A stretch of DNA of 64,000 nucleotides from Phoronis australis (Eukaryota; Phoronida; Phoronidae), in NCBI GenBank assembly GCA_002633005.1, contig NMRA01000193.1, positions 444,736 to 508,735 of the forward strand, in the 5' to 3' direction. This document shows positions 26,801 to 37,523 of the stretch, piece after piece. How positions within the stretch are numbered: the first letter of the stretch is position 1; every line of letters begins with the position of its first letter. The translations under genes were made by a program, and so were the position numbers. The notes beneath the pieces are model-generated. The model was not told the origin of the DNA. It worked only from the letters and a program-made list of their open reading frames with translations, and ran no database searches.

Positions 26801-27306
26801 TTCAATATGTGAGAGTGAAACATCACAAAACTAGTTCTAGTACTCCTGTATGAGGCACGTGCTTTATACAGAAAACGGTTTGTGACGTTTCTGGTGTCTG
26901 ACGGCATTGTGACCGAAATCAGTGGGTTTGAAAACAACACTTTTAGGTTAAAATTATCAGAGCAATTTTGATTGTTCAGAGGGTATTTTTTTGACCTGAT
27001 GAGGGCAATTTTGAGTAATTTTCAAATATTTTTGAGAGGGGAATGGGGCCGATATTTGGCGCCAATTTCGAAGAACCATGGGCCCTGGATAGAAACGATA
27101 GCTTTCGCTGGGAGACGATCTTTCACTTTGCAGTTTAAATTAACCCCATCTGAAAGGGCCTGATGTTGTTACAGAATGAACTCCCAGTGAAGACAGCTCA
27201 AGTTCCTAAACACACATGGATAGAATACCTGATATTGTAATAGCAGAAGATCAATGCAAACTAACAACAAACCTTCCAATACAGGCAACATTCTAGAAAA
27301 AAGTTG
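23828..27306. other. Non-coding stretch with one SINE-like fragment
   Basis: Chance ORFs only. It begins with degenerate 'AACATTGAATACATGTAAT' units (23828-23930) matching those left of the preceding transposon, and it contains the SINE-body fragment at 24625-24790. Nothing else could be assigned. Confidence 0.45.
24625..24790 (+). mobile_element. SINE body fragment, copy 3
   Basis: It matches the shared body of the copies at 9020 and 12385: 'TTTTTGGGATCATTGT', then 'GACTTCCTGAAGTTATAAGC', then 'AAACAGCAAAATC'. No convincing A/B boxes follow, so it is truncated. Confidence 0.4.
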
Positions 27307-27356
27307 GCTATGAGTCAATTGACCCACAAGGCCTCAGATCTATGGATCAATGTTTA
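27307..27356 (+). repeat. Dispersed palindromic repeat fragment (copy 2)
   Basis: It starts 'CTATGAGTCAATTGACCCAC' and continues with 'AGGCCTCAGATCTATGGATC', matching the minus strand of 1711-1776. The palindrome is broken by one substitution here. Confidence 0.5.
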
Positions 27357-27712
27357 GACAAATGTCTGCTCTTTTTTGATTCAATTTTTGTGATGGTACT
27401 TACATGTGCACGATTCCGTCTGCTACCTGAGTACGTTACGAGAGTTGTGATTCGTCTAAACTGCTAGACACCATATCTCTAAAATTGTTATGAACAGTTG
27501 CTCTGCACTGTAGTTGAATTCGACTCTCAAGACAAAATGAGACGAAATTGTGATCGTTCGTAGGTTCGAGTTAAGTAATCATAGTATGTCAATTAAAATT
27601 TTACGTACTAATGATGCGGGACTGATTCCTAAAACTATTCCAGCAATAAGACTATATAAAGTGAGTAAAATTAATATGGACAGGGAAGAGAATCTTGGAA
27701 GTATGGGTTATA

Positions 27713-27826
27713 CTGAAGCCTACTTGGCTTTTTTTAACCACTGAAGGCAGCTTGTTTTTTTTAAATGAGAGAAAGCAACTTAGCTTTTTAAACAACTGAA
27801 GGCAGCTTGGCTTTTATTAAACGACA
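27713..27826. repeat. Imperfect tandem repeat, about 29-bp period, four units
   Basis: Units follow the pattern CTGAAGGCAGCTTGGCTTTT followed by T/A-rich bases. Copies 2 and 4 are closest and copy 3 is the most diverged. No coding frame is conserved across units. Confidence 0.7.
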
Positions 27827-29104
27827 AAAGATACCAAAGCATTCATGTTAATACCCATGCTCAGTCAGAATACTTCCAATTTCCAGGCTCGCCAATCTAA
27901 GCACGCACGGCAGCGTTATCCCAAATTTTTACGGTAAATCAAAATCCTGGACACCGAAACAGCTTAGACAGTATGGTGTCGATAAAGTTTTGAAGCTAGT
28001 GATTATACATAAACACTAAAGCCATGTACTCACCAGTTAGTTTCTTCATTATAAAGTGTGTAGCAACAGCACAGGTGTAGTGATAAGGTGAGCACACACA
28101 CCCTTCACTACTGCTAAGCCAGTACTATACTGGGCTATTAATCAAAACCATTTACTTGGACTAAATGCTCATTTTGCGCAATTCGCATGTTCTAAAAATG
28201 CCTAGTTTACAGCTCAGCAACAACTCAAATTTAGTACAATTAAAGAGGGCTTCACACCAGGCCTTTGAAAAGCTTAGTTGGGCAGAGGCCTGAGTATACA
28301 CAAATTAGTCAGCATACTCCTAAGAAAATAACGCTGTGTGCAGAATCAGTCTGGTCCCTACATAGGGTCTATATGCGTCTAAGCTGCCATACCATTGCCG
28401 AGGCATGTGTAAAAACTGCAAGTATGGTAATACTTATGTAAAAAGTAAAAATTTGAACATGTTTAATTTTTGGCATACATCTCACACACACCTTTCTGTT
28501 CCTTGACGTACTGCTATGTTAAAGCACGTAAAATGCTATGGGTGGAGTTAATTTAGGTTAAGCAAGTCACCTTCGAATGATTCATAAACCATTGGTTCTA
28601 TAGCGAATTTAATACCATACAACTACATAGAAATGTTCAGCAATTGCTGTGTGACAAAGTATCAGAGCTTGGGTCGAATTTGCAGCCAAATTATGAAGTT
28701 TCATTGGTCTCACAACGGGGTTTCTAATTTAGGGCAAACCCATGTTGAGTCGGCCAACTAGTTGCAGGTCTGTGGTCTCTAGAACCTTCAGGAATGTGGA
28801 CTCCAGTCTCCGCATGCTCTTGGCTTACACACCAGCTTTATCCTTCATTCTGACGAAAACTTTCCTACCTTGCCTCACTTTTATGCAGCATAGCAATGAA
28901 TGAAATGTCCAAAACTTTGAAATGGTAATACAGATAGCTGATTGGGAGGGCTAACAAACAATAGGGCTTTGCCTTGTGGGAAAACTTTAGCACAGGATTT
29001 GGCTTGATTGACAGGTTGCACATAAATAAACCCCAGTGTATTTGCAACATCCTTTCTAAGCATAATGGAACTCTTGAAAGAATCTATATGGTGGTAGTAA
29101 TACC
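27827..29104. other. Non-coding stretch, no supported gene
   Basis: AT-rich DNA with chance ORFs only. Nothing could be assigned on either strand. Confidence 0.5.
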
Positions 29105-29460
29105 CGGTAGCAGTAGTTTTTATTGACTATCAGAACATAAAAGATGATTACAAAAAATATAAAGTTACGAGAAAGTCTAATGAATCAAACGAATTAAAAA
29201 ACAAGAAAGGATGAGATAATGGAGGCAATAGGAATTTACACATTATAACAGCTACCATTCGAAAAATCTCATGACTCCAGCCTCCAGGTAAACTCGCCTT
29301 GGCTCAACAATGACGAAATGGATGTAATGGCCCAGTATGCTGGCGAAAGCAGATCTGATATTGTTTACAAGAGGGCAAAAAAGTAATACATGTTCTTCTA
29401 ACTGAACCTCATCACGGTGGCAGAGTCTGAGTTCTCACGGTATTCTCGCCCACCTTCTTG
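29105..29460 (-). pseudogene. LINE (non-LTR retrotransposon) 3' fragment
   Basis: On the minus strand, 29440-29260 translates to a stretch containing LCHRDEVQLEEHVLLFCPLV and then NIRSAF. This is the C-terminal motif 'R-E-x-R-x-C-x-x-C...V-E-D-E-x-H-F-L-L-x-C-P-L-Y-x-x-I-R' seen after the reverse transcriptase in CR1/L2-type LINEs. A TGA interrupts the reading frame just upstream of it, so it is dead. Beyond the coding end is an AT-rich 3' UTR with AATAAA on the minus strand (29119-29124), after which similarity ends. Only the 3' end is present, as expected of a 5'-truncated insertion. The adjoining 29521-29781 ORF is not recognisable. Confidence 0.6.
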
Positions 29461-30374
29461 ACTCGATCCTAAGTCAGTGTGAGGATAGCCGCGCACGCGA
29501 GAGAATAATACACTGGTGCTCTAAAATGTCCGACGCAGAGTATATACACATACGAGGCAGTTTACTTCCTCACGCCACTTTATTAAACTCATTGACTTGA
29601 GGTCAGGATTTTTAGCATAGCACCACAAACTCAGATTTTGTTCGGCAACCGAGTAAGTCACCAGAAAGTTGCCCATCAAAGTACATGAATCTGATACGGA
29701 AAGAAGTGAGTCAGGAATTGTTTGGCAAAAACTGGCAGGGCCCAACTGTGACGCACGGCTGCGTAAAAAAAATTGTATCACCCTCTGCTACTGGTAATAG
29801 CCGAACTAGAGCGAAATGCACTGCAGCACACGTAAACACCCCAACAGCCCATGTTTTCTTCTGATACAGACATGACAAAAGATGCTTGTGGGACGTTTTG
29901 TTTTTCAGTCAAACGGGAAAAAAGTAAATATGTCAGAGCACTGTGCCGCCACTCCAGCATGTATTCCTAATTTTGGCGATCTCATTTCCTATTTAGCGAC
30001 CTGGGAATTTTGCATTTGGCATTGTGCTATGCATCGACCCCTACTGTAACTGGCATGTAATTTAAGCAGATCTACTTTGTTGCAATATCAGCTAAATTGA
30101 TCATTTGCCTAGAGGTTGTTTGAATTGTTATATTGCATCAAAGCCATAACAGAAAACAAATTCAAGCCAGAAGCAAAATTGTGCATTTGAAATTTAAACT
30201 TAACGTTCCTACTCCTACGTTCTGAAAGTAAAAATCTGATGACTGAGCAAAGGCCAGTGACAAAACAGTAAGTGCAAGCAATAACAAGTTATCCCTGATC
30301 ATTATGTCCAACTAGATATCGTTATGACATTATGCTTGTCTGAAGCACATTGACTAGGGACAGGGCATGGAAGA
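29461..30374. other. Unassigned stretch upstream of the LINE fragment
   Basis: Two chance ORFs on the minus strand (86 and 60 codons) with no domain I recognise. They could be decayed upstream LINE sequence, but no reverse transcriptase motif was seen. Confidence 0.4.
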
Positions 30375-30640
30375 GTGTGTTCACAGGGCCCCGGGCCTGA
30401 CTCTGTAGAGTTAGTTAACTAGAACATCTATCTGTTGGCTAACGTAACTGCCTAGTCATTACCGTACTCAGTTTTGTGAGTGGGTTCACAGGGCCCGGGC
30501 CCGACTCTGTAGAGTTAGTCAACTAGAACACCTATCTGTAGGCTAACATAACTGCCTAGTCCTTACTCAGTTTTGTGAGTGGGTTCACAGGCCCGGCCTG
30601 ACTCTGTAGAGTTAGTCAACTAGAACATATCTCTGTTCCA
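30375..30640. repeat. Tandem repeat, about 100-105-bp unit, 2.6 copies
   Basis: Units begin at 'TTCACAGGGCCC' (30380, 30485, 30584) and share GACTCTGTAGAGTTAGT, ACTAGAACA, GGCTAAC and TACTCAGTTTTGTGAGTGG. Periods are 105 and 99 bp because of small deletions in the GGCCCGGGCC block and near TACCGTACTCAG. The third unit stops after ACTAGAACATAT. Confidence 0.92.
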
Positions 30641-32450
30641 GACACAGGAGAACTGATCAACACATATCCATATTACGATCGCATGAAGAAATTTAAGAAA
30701 CCACATGGCGAATATGACTTCACAGAAATCAAGTGCTTCAAATGTAATTATTCATTTGACATTTCACTATTCACTTTTTACCTCACCATTACTATTTTTC
30801 ACCTAGCGGCAAACTATATTATGTATAATCATTTGGCACATTTGCTGGCAATTGGATCACTACTAATTTTTAATATATGATGTCATGAGGTTACAAATGT
30901 GAGCACAAGATGGCAGAAGACTTGATTCATCGTTGTAACAGAGAGGTAAAAAGAAGTAAAATATAACCAGGTAAGACCTTTCAAGTATCAACGGGAACTT
31001 GACTATCACACTCAACAAATATTTTTTAGGTTACACAGTGCCAGTAGAAGATGATTTAGGTTGATTAAGCCAGTGATTAGCTAAACATCAACTTATTACG
31101 ATTTCAAGAGAATATGGTTGAAAATGAAGGTACCTGTAAGTATGTAACTATGCAAGGGCACAGCAGGTAATTACTGCCTTGTCTGCAGGTTGGTGTCCAG
31201 GCTGCGATTTGTGTGGGGGCAAGTTGCCTTGGAACAAGTAACTCTAACTTGATAAAACGGGGTTGCATATGTCAAGCTGCTCCAGCACAAACAAGAATGT
31301 GCGCCACAACTGAGCGTAGCAACAACTCATTCCAAGAGTAACTCTTTTTAGGGTATTAACTGGTAGTGTGACCAGACCTTTGTTTTAAGCAAAGTCTTAC
31401 CAGCATGGACACTGTAAAATACAACACTGACAATATTCCCATATCCGAGATTCAACTCCCCTCTGCTGCAGAGGTAGTCAAAGACACAGTATGATTAACC
31501 TAATTTCAGACGTGTAAGGCCTCCAACATACTTCTGGGCAGAGTCTGACAAGTGAAAAAACACTTATCACGCCCTGCTCAGCTTTTCAAATTTTTGTTAT
31601 GCATGCATTGCAGCTCATTATACAACTGTAAAACTTAAGTGGCATCAGAATAGCAAACGACAACCTAATCTGATATAAAATAGTGATGAGCAAGGCAGCA
31701 GTGCTCAACTCGGGGCAAGTGCCTTATGAGAGCACAACATTGTGGGTAGACAGTGCAGAATGCAGGAGAGTAATAGGTTATGCTATTTTATACATTGTCC
31801 CTCTCTCTCTCTGACTTCTAGCATAACTGTTCATTTAAAAGAGGATAAGGAGCTGACTTCACCTCAATAATACCCTATAATCAGTGTCATTCATTGCTTC
31901 ATCAATGTAAATGTGACTTATGCATGTGTGAAAATATGCATCTACAAAGAAACTTAGAAGGACTAGCCACAAATGTCCTCCTTGCACAGTGGAATGAACA
32001 CAGGAAAACTGCACTAAAACTAAAAGGGAAAGTAACCATTTTTGATGGTACCTTAAGTAAAAATACAGGAGAGCGTTCCAAGATTTCATGAAAAATAACG
32101 CTAGTGAAAAGCAAGCATCTCGCGAATATGCTCGGGAACTTTCAGGGTCCGATTTGGCGAGTACCAGGAAATAGTGAGAATGGGAAGAGAGAATAGCAGC
32201 GGGGCGAAAACGGTGTCCCCAACAATTTACGTTTAACTTCTTACGTGCCTGGAAACATAATATCTAGTTGTTACACGCAGACAAACTCGTCCTTAGATTA
32301 TCGGATATCGTAAAACCCTTAGACTATTTGTTAAGTTAACTCTAACTAGTGATGGATTACGGACAACTACCATTTCTCACCGATGTTGCTGAAATCAAGG
32401 CCGACTCTATGTCATTTATTGTTTGACTGTAATCATGAAGATGAAGAGTC
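30641..32450. other. Non-coding stretch, no supported gene
   Basis: Chance ORFs only, plus a short (CT)n tract at about 31800-31812. Nothing else could be assigned. Confidence 0.5.
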
Positions 32451-32890
32451 CAGTGCCCGGTTGCACGAAACAGTCCCAAATAGTGACTCAACTAAGGTCC
32501 CTAAATCTACTGCATATTTTTGGACTTGTGAAAACATTGATTGGGCTTTCTTGTATTGTTTTAGTTTCATTACTAAGTCAACTTTTGACTTTGATACAAA
32601 TCGAGAGTGAACTCTACATTGAATTGTTAATATTATCGAAAATACTACGGGATCTTTTCATGCAAAACTCCCAGTTTAAGAACTGAGTCCCTGTTTATTT
32701 TCAATGAACTCTAGGCTCAGTTTTTAGTTATATTATTTATTAGGAATGTCATTAATCAAAGAAGAGCTAATAAAGATGAAATGATTGAAAAATATTGCAT
32801 CTGTGAGTCCATAAAGACACAAATACGCAAAAAGACTTAGGGCCCTTAGTTGAATCCCTATTTGGGACTGATTCATTCAACCCGCCACAG
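32451..32890 (+). mobile_element. Long-TIR MITE, copy 1
   Basis: The left end reads CAGTGCCCGGTTGCACGAAA then CAGTCCCAAATAGTGACT. The right end carries the inverse complement in diverged form (…CCCTATTTGGGACTGATTCATTCAACCCGCCACAG), giving terminal inverted repeats of roughly 40-60 bp. The interior is AT-rich and its central part ('ACTTTTGACTTTGATACAAATCGAG', in part) matches the opposite strand of copy 2 at 53286-53706, so the two copies are inverted relative to each other. No transposase is encoded. The ORFs overlapping its left end are chance. Confidence 0.75.
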
Positions 32891-34315
32891 GTTCGAATTT
32901 GCACCGAGACTGGTCTCAAAAAAACCACTGTCCTCACCAGTTGTCACTTTAAATGCACAGCTGATAGTGGCACACCCATCTGTCATTTCATCAGTATTTT
33001 AGTTACAAAGTGACTGGTCAGCAACAACACCAATGTTGGTGCACTGACATCGGACTACATTCGCACACCTAATAGCTTGGTCCTGACCATTCGACCCTCT
33101 TTTGCCCTGAAAACTGACACTCACCACCAGGTGTCAATGAACTAAAACTTAACTTCCCAAGAAAATCTATTAAAGATCAATAAGTTTCCAAGCTTAACTC
33201 CAATTAACTTTCACACTTTGCGATTAAATACAAAAACCATCTCCATAGAGAATAGGCTGCAAATCAAAAGTCAGTGTAGACAAAAACATGAGTTTGGACA
33301 CTGCCTCAGACATACAACCTCAAGCACAATGCCTAAAATGTAGAATGCCTGGTGTTGGGAGTCCCCTATATTAATACACTGCACAGCCATGTTTCAATGA
33401 TTTGTTCATTGAACAAGTTCACCATGTTAACTGCAAAGTGTCTCAACTATCAGTTTCTATCTGGAACATCTTGAAGATAAATGTCTAGTTAGCCTCCCAT
33501 TCCATGTCAATCCACCTTTGACTCACCTACACACAACTGCTGACTGCTGAGGCTACATTTGTTTCAGGCATTTAAAGGGTCTTACACACCAATGCTGAGG
33601 CTCAAATGTTTTGGGAGTCGTGAAATGTTAATTTTGGTCAGAAACTGAAGTTAAGATGGCAAGTCATTTCCTCTGTAAACAGGTGGCTTAGACAATGGAG
33701 CATCAGTGCTTTGATTCAGTGCGAGTGGTCAACTTCAGGTGCTGCTGTCAACAGCGACATGTGTTGTGTAATTATTTAATACTATTAGTTGACCATTACA
33801 ACTACTTTGTTTCACTAATTATCCAAGCATATACAATGCCTGGCTACACTTCCCTTCCACTTCACAGGCATGACTGAAAACAAAATCACCACCGACATAT
33901 CGTTCAAGTAACTTACGTGGACATTCTCCCCCCCTCACAACATCTTAGATACAGTGTCCCCCTTTTCCATATTGTAATGTCAACAACTGTGTAACTTTGC
34001 AGTTACCACAGATAATAATCTTGTACCAGAGTTACTTAAACTGGTATCAAATGGCCTTACAAAAAACTATGCCATCAACCTTAGCTTCAGTTTTAGTTGT
34101 GCTATTATTCATTACCAAAAGCATCTTCAATGAAAAAGACACCAATATTACTCATTTCTCGGTAAAGTTTTAATTGTATACAGCAATATGATAGAATCTT
34201 TGAAAATTAATCCTACAAAGTGTTGCATTCAGAAGACCAAGCTGTGGTGAAGAACTGTAACAGGACAAAATTGAACAAATTCCATTGTTATACGGTATAG
34301 ATTTCTTCTAAAAAT
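32891..34315. other. Non-coding stretch, no supported gene
   Basis: AT-rich sequence with chance ORFs of about 60 codons and no recognisable element. Confidence 0.5.
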
Positions 34316-34585
34316 CCAGAAAATTAACCATTAAACGGCAGAAGTTTTCGAAAGTCGATGCTGGCTGCTTCCTTCCTCAGTGTGACCCTGTGACGGAGTG
34401 GGAGTCAAGATGACGTCATTAACGTGGGAAAGTTTAAATGCGCCATCGTCCCTGTTCATGCTATTGGATCTCATCCTCATACAGGTGGATTCCCTTATTC
34501 TTCTTTTTCTAGGGTCACTTTCACTATTAATTATTTTTGCATTTTCATTCAATTTCTGCGGTTTAATGGTTAATTTTCTGGATTA
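34316..34585 (-). pseudogene. Penelope-like retroelement 3' fragment (end of GIY-YIG ORF)
   Basis: The minus-strand frame from about 34589 down to the stop near 34331 carries NENAKIINSESDPRKRRIRE and then MNRDDGAFKLSHVND, followed by a PTPS tail. 'AKII-x-x-E-S-x-x-x-x-R-x-I-R-E' plus 'M-N-R-D-x-G-x-x-x-L-S-H' is the family signature at the extreme C-terminus of Penelope-like elements and related GIY-YIG-bearing retroelements, just after the endonuclease domain. The reverse transcriptase and catalytic GIY-YIG parts are absent, so this is a 5'-truncated relic. It is framed by an inverted repeat of about 25 bp (TTAACCATTAAAC at 34325-34337, GTTTAATGGTTAA at 34561-34573, with TCCAGAAAA/TTTTCTGGA outside). 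Confidence 0.65.
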
Positions 34586-35178
34586 TTAAAAGACATTTCT
34601 ACTATATCTCATCATGTAATCCTGATGAATTTTTTTTAGTGAAATCTCATTATTTTCTTACTGTTGAACTATGATGAATTTAATGTGTGGTTGACATAAA
34701 CATTTAAGTCATCTTTTCATACAGGTGAAATATACTGGCCAGCTTTATTGGACGATCATCGGCCAAGTTCATCACGCAAGAATTGAATCAAAGCTTTCCC
34801 CCTTCTCATCCATGTTATAGAATGCACATTTCTGGAGAGCGAAAACAACTTCTGTTCATATTCAACACATATTCCACTAACTTTTGGGATGTTGGCGACA
34901 TTTGAAAGTCAATCATAAATGCAATATTTGACACTTATGGAATGTAACCAAATGTGCTTGCAACAACATGAATTTTACGAGTTGTTTCAGCTGGCTTCTC
35001 TGGATTGCAACTGAAACAAACGAATAGGATTCAAACAATGTAGCAACATCCGAACCATCCCAAGTCTGACTTGATGTTTCCCCCATTCCCTCTCCGCCCA
35101 CTCAGTCGAGAAATCTGAGCCAGACGTTACTTCCATGTTAATCCTTTGTGAGCGAGCAGTAAAAATCAATGCACTTAC
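34586..35178 (-). other. Start of AUTS2-like intron 1; no further exon seen
   Basis: It follows the donor at 35178. AT-rich, with no conserved coding segment visible on the minus strand. Confidence 0.45.
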
Positions 35179-35406
35179 CTCGAGATCTTCAACAGTCCTG
35201 AAGCTACAAATGGCGAATCCGTCAATAATATCCTCGGTCATGACCGGCGATTTAGGCCTCGGCTTCCTATTTTTTGCCTTACCCCGGTCTTTACTTGTCT
35301 GGGGCGAAGGCGATTCCCTGGCACTCTCGTCCCCACTCCCATCCCCAGCGCTATGTTCATCGTCCTGACCGCGCCGACGTTGTCGTTTCTTCGCCTCGTT
35401 CTCCAT
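35179..35406 (-). CDS. First coding exon of an AUTS2/FBRSL1-family homologue
   Basis: The ATG at 35406 opens 76 codons ending exactly at GAG|GTAAGT (donor GT at 35178-35177, phase 0). Residues 4-12 are a KKRQRRRGQ basic cluster, 13-45 are acidic and serine/proline-rich, 46-53 are basic (NRKPRPKS), and EDIIDGFAICSF lies at 58-69 followed by TVEDLE. Human AUTS2 and FBRSL1 begin the same way: arginine-rich low-complexity, a basic patch, then 'EDIIDGFA-x-x-SF-x-x-x-E-x-LE' at the end of their first coding exon. In vertebrates AUTS2 is a nuclear regulator associated with PRC1.3/5 and P300, and its first intron is hundreds of kilobases. Here no second exon was seen to the left, so intron 1 appears to exceed the available 35 kb or its exons are too short to see. 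The P2X7-like gene at 1-233 would then be nested. Fibrosin-type paralogues cannot be excluded. Confidence 0.68.
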
Positions 35407-35407
35407 G

Positions 35408-35431
35408 CTAATTTCGTTGCAAATTTCTCAT
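35408..35431 (-). promoter_or_regulatory. Upstream ORF of 7 codons before the AUTS2-like start
   Basis: A minus-strand ATG at 35431 opens seven codons and ends in TAG at 35410-35408, one base before the main ATG (35406). Such a short, terminating uORF could reduce initiation at the main start if it lies in the transcript. Confidence 0.45.
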
Positions 35432-35439
35432 GGATCGCG

Positions 35440-35480
35440 AAAGAGACAAGCTAGAGAGCTACTCCAGACTATATAGCCCC
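35440..35480 (-). promoter_or_regulatory. Candidate core promoter with TATA-like box (AUTS2-like gene)
   Basis: On the minus strand, GGCTATATAG lies at about 35478-35469, 63-72 bp upstream of the start codon. This would place transcription start near 35440-35445 and leave a short 5' leader containing the uORF. The surrounding 35.1-35.6 kb is CpG-rich compared with its neighbours, as expected at an invertebrate promoter. No experimental support. Confidence 0.4.
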
Positions 35481-35794
35481 TGTGTACCAACTCCGATCGT
35501 ACCAAGGGCCTTCCTTTCTGTAAATATTCGTCAAAAATCGTAATAACTTTCAGCTGAATATCCCCGATTGTTCGAATGGCGGATAATACATTTTAACGCG
35601 TCACGCATTTGCATCTGTGTGTACATACGCTAAGAAAAATAGTCCGCCAAATAACCAAACTTCAATTTTGTTTTAATAACTTTTCATAACCGTAGTAGAC
35701 CTTTGATATGAATTAGTGTAATTTATGCATATATGTGCCCGCCACTGTTGTTTTAGTCAAAAGTTTCACTTTCGCGTTTGAATAGCTCATCACG

Positions 35795-35890
35795 CGGACT
35801 GATTGAATAGCTCATTGACTCAAGTGCAAACAGCGTGAAAGTCACGAAACACTTGATCATTTGTTTGAATCCTGCCCTGGGAGTTGGGAC
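35795..35890 (+). mobile_element. Possible tRNA-derived SINE head
   Basis: AATAGCTCATTGACTCAAG (A-box-like) at about 35806 is followed 50 bp later by TTTGAATCCTGCC (B-box-like) at 35867. The spacing suits a tRNA-like promoter, but no second copy and no A-tail were seen, so this is tentative. Confidence 0.3.
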
Positions 35891-36156
35891 TTGTGGACTG
35901 TCTTGTAGTGTTTTCGTTGATGGGGCAACTTAGCAAGCGAACTACGGAGATTTGGATGGTGCTCAGGAGCAAGAGCTCATTGCTGCAGCGATATCGACAG
36001 TTTGAATTTTCCTGAGGAGTCTCAGTCGCCGCGCATCGCAGGGACGATGTTTTTGTTCATGATGGAAATCAGTGCTGCATGCTTTATTTTTTATAGCCTA
36101 AATATTCTACTGATTACTGATCCATATATCAGGAAATGCTTATACATGAAACTCTA

Positions 36157-36310
36157 TAGTGGCGGATTTAAAGGGGGCCAAGGGGGCCATCCCCCCTAAA
36201 ATTCTCCAAGATTCCATTGGGCAGTTCCGGAGTGCCAATGTCTGACAGGCAAAATCCTGGCTAATACTCCGTCCTGGCCCCCCTAACTAAAAATCCTGGA
36301 TCCGCCCATG
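36157..36310. mobile_element. MITE with (T)GGCGGAT TIRs
   Basis: The left end TAGTGGCGGATTTAAAGGGG and right end ...CAAAATC...TAACTAAAAATCCTGGATCCGCCCATG are mutual imperfect inverse complements sharing GGCGGAT and a GGGGGCC block. A 5-bp target duplication CTCTA flanks both sides (36152-36156 and 36311-36315). It is 154 bp long and has no coding capacity. Confidence 0.65.
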
Positions 36311-36315
36311 CTCTA

Positions 36316-37228
36316 GGTTGGTTACAAATAGCTTGCACTAAGATTAGTTCCCTTTCAGTGTAGTGTGTATGACCAAAATACGTCGTGACATTGTCATAGG
36401 AATAGCCTGGCAATGGGCATTAAGCTAGCGTGTGTTGTTAACCGACTGAAGCCAACCCGGCTCACCTTCTAGTCCTACACATGGTTCTTGTAGCCGCTAA
36501 GGTTTCACTGGTATTTCAAATGACCATTCAGGGTGAAATTGATTTATAGATCACTCTTAAATGAAGACATCATTATTTTGTAGCAATTAGTCAGGCCCTA
36601 TCGACCCCCCCCCCCCACGGAAAAGGTCCAGCCCCGGCCTATCTGTTAAAGATGGGATATTTATATATGGACACCAACAACAAAATTGCTGCAGCTACTG
36701 GTACTACTAACTACAATGATAACTGTCAGCAATAATTTTAAATTTACTTCCGCCCCCCTTCGTCCGCTACCGGTCCTAGCTCCTGAACTCAATATTTTCT
36801 CACGCTTCACGCTGTTGCTGTTTCATTTTGCTTGCGTAAGCCAAGGGGGGGGGGCTGTCCCCCCCTCCCTAAATGGTTGCTACAACATAGGGTAACTAGG
36901 GAGTCTAGAAGTAAATGTCTATACCTATCTAGGCTATGTAGCAGCGAGAGAGCTCCCAAAAGTAGTACCGTGTGAATGTCTTAAAATCGACCAAGAAACA
37001 AAATAGTAGAAAGTAAGTTTGTTATCTGCTATTTTTTGATAGTGTTGGAGAGTACGGTAAAATGCAGACATTTTTAAATTTCTACTTTGGTTGTGGATTG
37101 GTGGATGACATACATATGCTTGTAAAGTGGGTGCGTTTCCATTCTTTTAAATTCAATACACGCCGATGATAATTTACGTTCACTATAGGCAGTCCTCCGT
37201 CGTTGCTCAAAAATCAGACATTTAACTA
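36316..37228. other. Non-coding stretch with homopolymer C/G tracts
   Basis: It holds C- and G-rich tracts at about 36605-36618 and 36844-36868 (AAGGGGGGGGGGCTGTCCCCCCCTC, a local palindrome, in part). The palindrome resembles the middle of the GGCGGAT MITE and may be a decayed relative. No gene is seen. Confidence 0.4.
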
Positions 37229-37335
37229 CATGGGCGCCGCACCACTTTTTTCAGTGCTGCGACTCCCACGGTCTATGGGCGGTGCACTACAGGGGGGCTA
37301 TAGCCCTCACTTTTTTCAGTGCTGCGCCGCCCATG
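37229..37335. mobile_element. Two abutting CATGGGCG-TIR MITE copies
   Basis: The left end CATGGGCGCCGCACCACTTT and right end AGTGCTGCGCCGCCCATG form the TIR. The middle contains a second left-like end (TATGGGCGGTGCACTACAGG at about 37273), so one copy with an internal deletion adjoins a fuller one. The full copy matches 39052-39121 (GGGGGGCT(A/G)TAGCCC-CACTTTTTTCAGTGCTGCGC, in part). Flanks AACTA/AGCTA suggest a 5-bp target duplication with one change. Confidence 0.65.
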
Positions 37336-37523
37336 AGCTACCGTATTTTCTTGCACTAATAAAATCCCGACCAGCATGTACATATTATTGAGGAAAAGTA
37401 GTTTTAGACCTAGTAAAAACTTTGGTCGGTCACTAAAGAAAGTCTTCTCTTGTCAATCAGTGCCCTTGAATGGCGCACAGCCTCGCAAGCGTCATACGAG
37501 TAACAAACTTGATGGAAAAGATT

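Noticed and set aside
35135-35368. 77-codon plus-strand ORF
   Set aside because: Antisense shadow of the AUTS2-like exon.
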